This document shows positions 57,864 to 64,000 of a DNA stretch of 64,000 nt, piece by piece (the first letter of the stretch is position 1; the number at the start of each line of letters is the position of its first letter). The notes beneath the pieces were generated by a model, which had not been told where the DNA came from, ran no database searches, and saw nothing but the letters and a program-made list of their open reading frames with translations. The stretch spans positions 372,001 through 436,000 of the forward strand of contig JAGTJL010000022.1 in NCBI GenBank assembly GCA_020746875.1. Reading direction: 5' to 3'. This DNA is from Rhexocercosporidium sp. MPI-PUGE-AT-0058. Taxonomy: Eukaryota; Ascomycota; Leotiomycetes; Helotiales. The position numbers were made by a program, and so were the translations under genes.

Positions 57864-59636
57864 ATGAGACCATCATTTCGAGATATATTGCTCCTCTCAT
57901 CTCTTGGAGGAGTCTGCAACTGCGACTTTTTAGGTCCACAATTCCCCTCTCCGGTTGACCTATCCAGCAATTCCAGCTTTGTCGCAGCCGCATGGAAAAG
58001 TGTCTCCGCTGTCATCGATTCATACTTGGAAGTAGGTTCCAATGGAACTGTAGAGAATTCTATCGGACTTGAGGACCTATCTTTCTCAATTGGAATGTTC
58101 TCCATCCATGACCTAGCAGCCCAAACCCTTCAATACCATCACATTTCCGCCGACGCCAAAGCAGGTCCAGGGACTTCCGAGGTAACTGGAGACAGCATCT
58201 ACCGAGTTGCCAGTGTCTCCAAATTGTTCACGGTATTTGCAAGTCTGCTTTCATTTGACAACGACAAATGGGATCAGTCAATTCTCAATTTCATCCCAGG
58301 AATTTCGAACTTTACCTTGAACAGCACACAAAGCAGCTCCGTGGTTCAAACCAAATGGAAAGAAGTCACACTCCGGGCACTTGCTTCCCAAATCGCAGGG
58401 ATCCCTCGCGATCCATCACCATTCTTCTCAGACATCACCATAATGCCGAACGTTCCAAACCCCGCCGCATTAGGTCTGCCTCCTCTCACTCCTGAGGAGA
58501 TAGCCCCATTCCTGCCGTGTCTCTTGAACCCCGATTTTGCATCCTGCTCTCCAGCTTCGATATTCGAAGCAAACCAAGCTCGACCCCCAACATTCCCTGC
58601 ATGGACCACCCCGGCATACGCAAACAACGGGTTCATTCTCCTCGGTATCGCACTCGCCAATATCACTGGGATGCCACTCGCCAATGTATACCCTGAGCTT
58701 ATATTTGGTCCCCTTGGAATGACCAACTCCAAATCCGCACCACCTCCTGAGTCAGAATGGTCACAATACGTCGTTCCAGGAAACGACACCACCATCTGGG
58801 CCTTACAGGGAGGTGCAACAATCGGATCAGGAGGTCTATTCTCCTCTCTCAATGACCTCGCCAAATTCGGAACTGCACTCATGAACTCCACATTGCTTTC
58901 TCCCGCCAAGACTCGAGAATGGATGAAACCAGTCTCGCACACGGCGGACCCGCTGTTCTCAGTCGGAGCTCCTTGGGAGATCTACAGATATGAACATCCG
59001 AGCACCGGTGCAGTGACCGACATCTACACCAAGCTGGGTGATGCAGGTAACTACACAGCGTTTGCGTGCCTGATACCAGACTACGAAGCTGGGTTCAACG
59101 TCTTGACATCCTCGTACATACCACAAAAGTCAATACTGGCTGCTACTATTGCGGACGTGATCACATCCACCGTCCTCCCATCACTTGAAGCTCAGGCTGC
59201 TGCTGAAGCCGCAAAGAACTTTGCAGGGACATATGCTTCTACCAATGCGGATCTGAATTCTTCAATAACCATCTCATTCAACGACTCCTCTCTCGACCCA
59301 GGTTTGTACATCACGGCGTTCACCAGTAATGGAACCAATATGATACCTCTCTTAGACTACATATCAGGCGGCATAACTGCCAAACTACTTCCTTCAATCC
59401 AAGGAAGGAGACAAGTAGCATTTAGAGCCGTGCCTGGGAAGGTAATTTACCCGCCTGGATCGTTCCTGGGTCCTTTCTTGAAGATGTCAAAGGCAAATTC
59501 GGATTGGCTTTCGGTGGATGCGTTGACTTATGGTGGTGTTGGAATGTCATTATTTGTTTTCGATATTGGGAGTAACGGAAGGGCGACTTGTGTAGAGCCT
59601 GCGGTGATGAAGGTGAAGTTGGTGAGGACTGAGTAG
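57864..59636 (+). CDS. Secreted beta-lactamase-like serine hydrolase (class C / esterase fold)
   Basis: Intronless, 590 aa. N-terminal signal peptide (RDILLLSSLGGVCNC). The penicillin-binding fold is marked by the nucleophile motif S117-V-S-K120 in YRVASVSKLFTVFASLL and by Y252-A-N254 in TPAYANNGFILLGIAL, followed by GMTNSKSA and GGLFSSLNDLAKFGTAL, then LGDAGNYTAFACLIPDYEAGF. The C-terminal ~140 residues form a beta-rich extension (NFAGTYAST, LYITAFTSNGTN) as in fungal secreted members. Several N-x-S/T sites. Fungal relatives often act as esterases or occur near secondary-metabolite genes, but no such cluster is seen here. Function in this organism unknown. Confidence 0.9.
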   Translation: MRPSFRDILLLSSLGGVCNCDFLGPQFPSPVDLSSNSSFVAAAWKSVSAVIDSYLEVGSNGTVENSIGLEDLSFSIGMFSIHDLAAQTLQYHHISADAKAGPGTSEVTGDSIYRVASVSKLFTVFASLLSFDNDKWDQSILNFIPGISNFTLNSTQSSSVVQTKWKEVTLRALASQIAGIPRDPSPFFSDITIMPNVPNPAALGLPPLTPEEIAPFLPCLLNPDFASCSPASIFEANQARPPTFPAWTTPAYANNGFILLGIALANITGMPLANVYPELIFGPLGMTNSKSAPPPESEWSQYVVPGNDTTIWALQGGATIGSGGLFSSLNDLAKFGTALMNSTLLSPAKTREWMKPVSHTADPLFSVGAPWEIYRYEHPSTGAVTDIYTKLGDAGNYTAFACLIPDYEAGFNVLTSSYIPQKSILAATIADVITSTVLPSLEAQAAAEAAKNFAGTYASTNADLNSSITISFNDSSLDPGLYITAFTSNGTNMIPLLDYISGGITAKLLPSIQGRRQVAFRAVPGKVIYPPGSFLGPFLKMSKANSDWLSVDALTYGGVGMSLFVFDIGSNGRATCVEPAVMKVKLVRTE

Positions 59637-59794
59637 AATAACAGGGAAAGACGACTTTTTGCTTTGGTTAATGAGTTAGTTTTCTACCCTTATGAGGTTG
59701 GAGACTTAAGGGCACTGAAATTTGAACACTCAATACTTCTTTTTGGTGGACTTTAGATAACCTTAGATCAGCCTAGCTTTGTATTCATTAAAGG

Positions 59795-60751
59795 CGGGCG
59801 TCCCCACCTTCACCGTGTTCCCTAATCTCCCTCTTGAGTTGAGACGTAAGATTGTGAGTACTATGCTTCCTCTCCTCCCTAATTTTGTACAACTTAGCAC
59901 CATTTTCTTGATCTCATCCGATCAAATCACAGTCTAATAGTGTTTCAAAATATAGTGGTCTCACGCCTAGAGACTTGTCACCGCCGTACGAACAGTCCCC
60001 GACCAAAGAAAGATTGCAGCTATCCTCGAAATTTCCCGGGAATCCCGACAAGAAGCTTTGATGTACTATAAAAAGACCATTGAGGAAGTCTGCTTGCCAT
60101 CAGCTTTTATGCCGCACAGACCTGGCTCTCCTCCCGCAAATGGGCAGCCTTTCCAGCCTTTGGGATTGGCCGACATCACTCTAATTGTCATTCTTTACTC
60201 AATACCATATGTGTCAACTTTATGGTTGATCATTTCGTCCATCCGAAGATAATGGAAGTGCTCACTCGTGACGAAGACGAGGATCTAAATGGCATCGGAA
60301 ACATATCCTTCACCTACAACATCAACCATGTCTCAATGGTCCAGATACTGGATCAAATACACGACTTCCACATCATCAAACCCACCACATCTACCACGAT
60401 GCCGATATTCGACCATCTGAAAGTCCTAAGGCAACTCAACTTTATCCAACCTGTTTAGCCTCCGCTCACTACTGGGACAAAATCAAGGACAATCTCGAGA
60501 CTCAGCTCATCATGAACGACAAGCAAGCGGAGATTTTGCTGGAGGAGGTTCGTCTGAAGGAGAATCCGGAACTGCTCCAAAAAGTGAAGTTCAACGCTTT
60601 CCTTGCTCTTGCAGGTGGAATTGATCTTGGCTCCATCAGCATACAGAACGGAGAATATGACGGCAGATGTGATGTCGAGTACGTGGTTCAGTACGATTCC
60701 AATAGATGGTGTTTGGGCGTTATGCTCGGAGGGTCTTCTTGTAAGGAATAA
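59795..60751 (+). pseudogene. Broken 2EXR-domain gene
   Basis: The 2EXR signature FTVFPNLPLELRRKIW is formed at 59808-59957 across a GTGAGT...TAG intron, directly followed by SHA and an in-frame TAG (59967-59969). After it, the same frame continues in family style (VRTVPDQRKIAAILEISRES then RQEALMYYKKTIEEV), then ends at 60252. Later pieces of similar character lie in other frames (MVDHFVHPKIMEV from 60222; then WDKIKDNLETQLIMNDKQ to 60751). There is no ATG in frame ahead of the signature. I read this as a degenerate copy, not an expressed gene. Confidence 0.6.
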
Positions 60752-61088
60752 TCTTTGGCGTTGGGGCTCTTCTTCAATGAGTATTGAGGGTGCAGGTATC
60801 ATTGGTGCGGGCTTCCCTAGGGCGTCATTGTGGCTGGTGGTTAGGCATAGCAGATGTCGGAATCGAGAGCATTTCAAAGAAAATCCCATGCTTTGTGATT
60901 CTACTGTGAATTTTTCATTAAATGGGGTATATTACGTTTGAAGTTGTTCTACATCGTCGGTCTGCTCTGTATTGACTTCCGCTTAATGCACCGGCCAGGC
61001 TTCAACGTCAGCTCCTCCTAAAATCCTTCTACTACCATCTTCTCCCAACAGTCTTTGAATTCACCAACAATCTCAAGAATCTGAGACC
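60752..61088. other. Intergenic, promoter of the secreted protein gene
   Basis: No feature recognised. Confidence 0.4.
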
Positions 61089-61801
61089 ATGTATTCCACA
61101 TATCTTAACACCTGTTTGGCCCTTGTGAGCTCTTTCCTGAGTGAACCTGGCCACAGTATCCCAATTCACGAATCTCAGGCTCCTACGACCTTCAACCTAC
61201 CCTATTCTCTGGTACCGATGGATTTCAAACATTTGATCAACGGAACCGAATTTAAATTTGCTGGAACTGCTCAGCAAATCATCGCCCAGCTAGTTGTCCA
61301 GGATCCCAGTTTTCGCGTCCCCCAAATCGAGCCAGCTCTGGAGTTAAGCACAGCTACAGAAAGCGGTCTTGCTGCGCGATCGAAGGTATGAATTCTCCCA
61401 AATATTCACTTCCATAAAATTTTGCGATTGTTAATAAACTTTCCCAGGACCAAATCTTCTGCATCCCCGTCCCCGGCCAACCTTGGGTCGACGTCCGTCT
61501 GCGCACCCTCTCCGAATCCATCAACTCCCTCCTCCTCCTCGCAACCTTGATAAAACGATGTCCCGTCAATGCTCGCAGCTGCACTAAGCTCAGCTGTGAA
61601 AACGAAGCCGCCATTGTCCTCTGCAATGACAACAAATACGCTATCGCTCCAAACTGCGGATACCTTGCTTCGTACGCTCAGGATATCTACAATCGCTGCC
61701 AAAGGTGGGATTTTGGGTGGAGAGATTGGGTTAGTGGGGGCCAGAAGTTTGACACGGATAATTATAATGTTATTGTTTCGCGGAGAGCGAAGGACTGTTG
61801 A
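61089..61801 (+). CDS. Small secreted cysteine-rich protein, candidate effector
   Basis: Exons 61089-61385 and 61448-61801 give 216 aa. A signal peptide (MYSTYLNTCLALVSSFLS) is followed by a ~75-residue linker without cysteines and a C-terminal domain with about eight: FCIPV, RCPVN, SCTKLSCEN, LCNDN, NCGYL, NRCQ and the last residue (AKDC). The pattern LCNDNKYAIAPNCGYLASYA then RCQRW resembles a widespread group of fungal secreted proteins with a CNDN(x)nCxxIxxYA core. The splice removes an in-frame stop and links KDQIFCIPVPGQPW. Located between two 2EXR loci. Host interaction or cell-wall role is speculative. Confidence 0.78.
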
Positions 61802-62355
61802 AGGGGATAATGAGGATAGGTTTGATGGGCTTGATGGGTTGGAGCATTAAATGGGGATTGCATAATTGCCTTTCGATGTTTTCAGCAGCCTGATATTTAC
61901 TTTATCACCAACGGAATCGATTTTTATTAACTTGGTTAGCAAAAACTTTCGTATGGAAAAAGGGTATGGGTGCGACGCCGTGCACGCTGTGAAATGAGGT
62001 CCAAGACGCGCTTGCGCTTCCCTTCCAAAGCCCAACTCCCGTTACTGGCTTGATAGTACTTTAAATCAAGCCTGCTATTGGTGTGGTGGATTCAGAAATT
62101 CATTGATCCAGAGAGATTTCTCCACACTTGGTGGCGAGGCTGGGGCGATTGTTCACCTTTGGGGCTCACCTTTGGCTGGACTGGAGTGAAATAACTTCGG
62201 CTCCCTTCATAGCAACCCACAAGTCTTCTTATCTAAAATCTGCAAACCGTAAACTCCTCTTCAACAACCTTCAACCTCGAGTCTAAATCAACTATTGTGC
62301 GATTCTTCGTCTGAATCCTTGCTCGCAAAGCGCATAGAAAGACGAGCCTTCCACA
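61802..62355. other. Intergenic, no feature seen
   Basis: Between the secreted-protein gene and the intact 2EXR gene. Nothing supported. Confidence 0.4.
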
Positions 62356-63268
62356 ATGGGTCGCGTTAAGGCGCTCCTGGCAGCGCTGCCACCTCTCACA
62401 ATCCCCGATTCTCCAGGTAAGTCTACGTCTTTTCCGCTGTGATTTCTCCTGCAAAAGATATCAGATGTCCCCAGCTTCTCTTCAGGCTACCCATCTCCCT
62501 GAATTCCTCCATACCATCTATTTGCTGACCAAACCTTTTACAGTCCATCTCTACGATTTCACTCTCTTCCCCAAGCTTCCCGCAAACTTGCGACAGCACA
62601 TCTGGTCATTCGCAGCCTCCGAGTCTCGATACATCAAAATCATCGAGCTCGACCGCCGTCTGCCTCCTTCATACCAAAATTGGGACTCAAGGGTTGCTGG
62701 TCAACAAAAGAATCCCGGCATAATCGGCGCCTGCCGAGAATCCCAAGAACAGGCCAAAAAGAAGTACAGACGCTGTTTCGAGAAGGCGCAACGTTCACCT
62801 GAGGACGAAGAAAAACAATGGAGAGGCTCACAAGCTCAGCTAAAGCAAGCCAAGCACGAGTCAATTGCCAGCGGTGCTAACAGGGGCACGGCGCTCTACG
62901 TCAACTTCACGAGCGACATCTTCATCCTATCGAAATGCCCAGCTACAGAACACGAGTGCAGATCCGACCATCCTGTCGACTACAATCTCAAGCCAGCCTA
63001 TCTCAGATTTATACATCGGTTACAACAGACCTACAGCGAGGAGAAAGGGATGTCCTTCCCCCTTTTGTTGTTCGGTCTGGCGAGGATTTGGGATTATGGC
63101 GTGGAGCTGGATGAGGCTTCTAAGAAAATTGTTGGAGCGTTGAGGGGAGTGGATAGGGAGCTTCATTTGATGTCTTTCAAATACACTCTCATGCGAGGCC
63201 TCCTACACTTCTCGCCGGATTTGCCACCACAAGCTGCTATGGAGAAATGGAACGTCGAGCTGAGATAG
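62356..63268 (+). CDS. 2EXR-domain protein
   Basis: Exons 62356-62416 and 62475-63268 give 284 aa when ATG 62356 and the CCCCAG acceptor at 62474 are used; an alternative start is the ATG at 62465, without the first exon. The 2EXR domain begins with the typical YDFTLFPKLPANLRQHIWSF and continues with the expected IKIIELDRR, then GIIGACRESQEQAKKKYRRC. The rest is helical and charged (FILSKCPATEHECRSD, LARIWDYGVELDEASK). 2EXR genes form large, variable families in filamentous fungi with no established molecular function. This is the only intact one among three here. Confidence 0.8.
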
Positions 63269-63620
63269 GGCATGTTTGTAGTGGGTTGAAGAGATTTTTG
63301 ATTTCCCTGCGTGTCTGGCGAGACATGGCATGCGAAGCTTACGTGACGGAATGAAGATTCTGGGGGAGTAGAGTTTACCATTGGGAAGGGATACATAGCT
63401 TGTGGAATGATGAGAGCCCCATGGAAAGCAATACTTGCAGACACGAAATATTATGCTGATATCAGGGCAAACCTTTTTGCAGTGCATATAAAAGCAGAAT
63501 CGATTTCTGCTTCTTGGAGGCATCCTCCTGTTAAATGGATGAATTTCCAAGAAAAGCCTCTAACCCCGAAATAGACTAGCTTAGTAAACACGATACGCGA
63601 AAAACGACTTCTCTTCCTCT
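63269..63620. other. Intergenic, no feature seen
   Basis: Short spacer between two 2EXR loci. Nothing supported. Confidence 0.4.
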
Positions 63621-64000
63621 ATGTCCATCCTTGAACTTCATCTTCTTCTCCACCACCACCCTCGAAGCCTCGAAATCCCTCAAGCATTTATACCTCTCCA
63701 GTAATTCACCGCCTTCGGTCGCCTCCCCAATGAGCTTCGCACCAAAATCTGGGGTTTCGCTGCGCGCAACGAGTGTAGGTTGATCAAGTTCATCGTGACC
63801 AAGCGCAATGGTAGGAACCGCAATTCACGAGTTGAAGGACAACTGAAACTCCCAGGCATCATGGAAGCTCTCCCAAAAATCGCGGGTGGATGGAGCAAAG
63901 TTAACGAGCTGTGTGTTGAGAACAAACATATCTTCACGACGATCCCAAACAAGCCAAAGGGAGTAGACAGAATTATCGTGGATAACAACTCTCTCCACAT
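63621..64000 (+). pseudogene. 2EXR-domain gene with in-frame stop, cut by the window end
   Basis: An ATG at 63621 opens a frame that reads 27 codons (ending FIPLQ), meets TAA at 63702-63704, and then continues in the same frame as a good 2EXR signature: FTAFGRLPNELRTKIWGF, RLIKFIVTKRNGRNR, LKLPGIMEALPKIAG, to the window edge. The TAA falls directly ahead of the domain, and a splice at the adjacent CCAG cannot avoid it because it would be a whole codon. So this is either a pseudogene, a gene with an unrecognised intron or start, or a sequence error. The 3' part lies outside the window. Confidence 0.6.

Noticed and set aside
1..64000. Secondary-metabolite gene cluster around the Zn2Cys6 factor, peroxygenase and beta-lactamase-like hydrolase
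   Set aside because: No backbone enzyme (PKS, NRPS, terpene cyclase, DMATS) was found in the window, so a cluster is not supported.

Overview
The window comes from a filamentous ascomycete (Pezizomycotina). Genes carry short GT-AG introns of about 45-90 bases, several families are fungus-specific (Zn2Cys6 factor, RTA1, 2EXR, heme-thiolate peroxygenase, fungal DUF5519), and a complex I 9.5 kDa subunit gene is present. The gene content would fit Leotiomycetes, but that class-level guess is weak. No rRNA, tRNA, CRISPR array or intact transposon was recognised. Most exon models below were built by hand by joining open frames at GT-AG sites, and in every model given with exons the codon phase closes exactly.

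Layout, left to right. 0-11 kb: sterol glucosyltransferase (+), urea/Na+ symporter DUR3-like (-), an FMN-dependent monooxygenase transcribed divergently from DUR3 (+), a C2H2-like zinc-finger protein (-) and a 93-aa small protein (+). 11-21 kb: two large uncharacterised membrane proteins (+) flanking a bZIP transcription factor (-). 21-30 kb: a gene-poor stretch with microsatellites, a 16-bp minisatellite and a 78-bp exact tandem duplication, one small secreted protein, and a decayed D-amino-acid oxidase. 30-34 kb: a 2-oxoglutarate dioxygenase (+), then the OST48/WBP1 subunit (-) head to head with the complex I 9.5 kDa subunit (+). 35-43 kb: a broken secreted-protein gene, an RTA1 membrane protein, a tiny cysteine-rich secreted peptide and the COX assembly factor PET191. 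43-57 kb: a steryl-ester-hydrolase-like lipase, a GPI-like secreted protein, a DUF5519 protein, a peroxygenase, an unknown protein and a Zn2Cys6 factor. 57-64 kb: a serine beta-lactamase-like hydrolase, then a local group of three 2EXR-domain loci (two with in-frame stops) with a cysteine-rich secreted protein between them.

Housekeeping genes (OST48, complex I 9.5 kDa, PET191, prolyl-hydroxylase-like enzyme) are compact and intact. The accessory parts hold candidate effectors, redox enzymes and decaying genes. DUR3 and the monooxygenase share an 820-base promoter region with one TGATAAG site, which could place them under nitrogen control (inference).

The most useful unexpected result is a set of single-base reading-frame breaks in short homopolymer runs (3330-3333, 8574-8577, 28617-28621, 47590-47594, 48080-48084). 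Four of the five are repaired by one extra base in the run. Three of the genes hit are otherwise well-formed, so sequencing or assembly error must be separated from real gene decay. The D-amino-acid oxidase remnant additionally carries five in-frame stops in one otherwise preserved frame, which looks like point mutation (possibly RIP). I did not find a clearly new multi-gene system.
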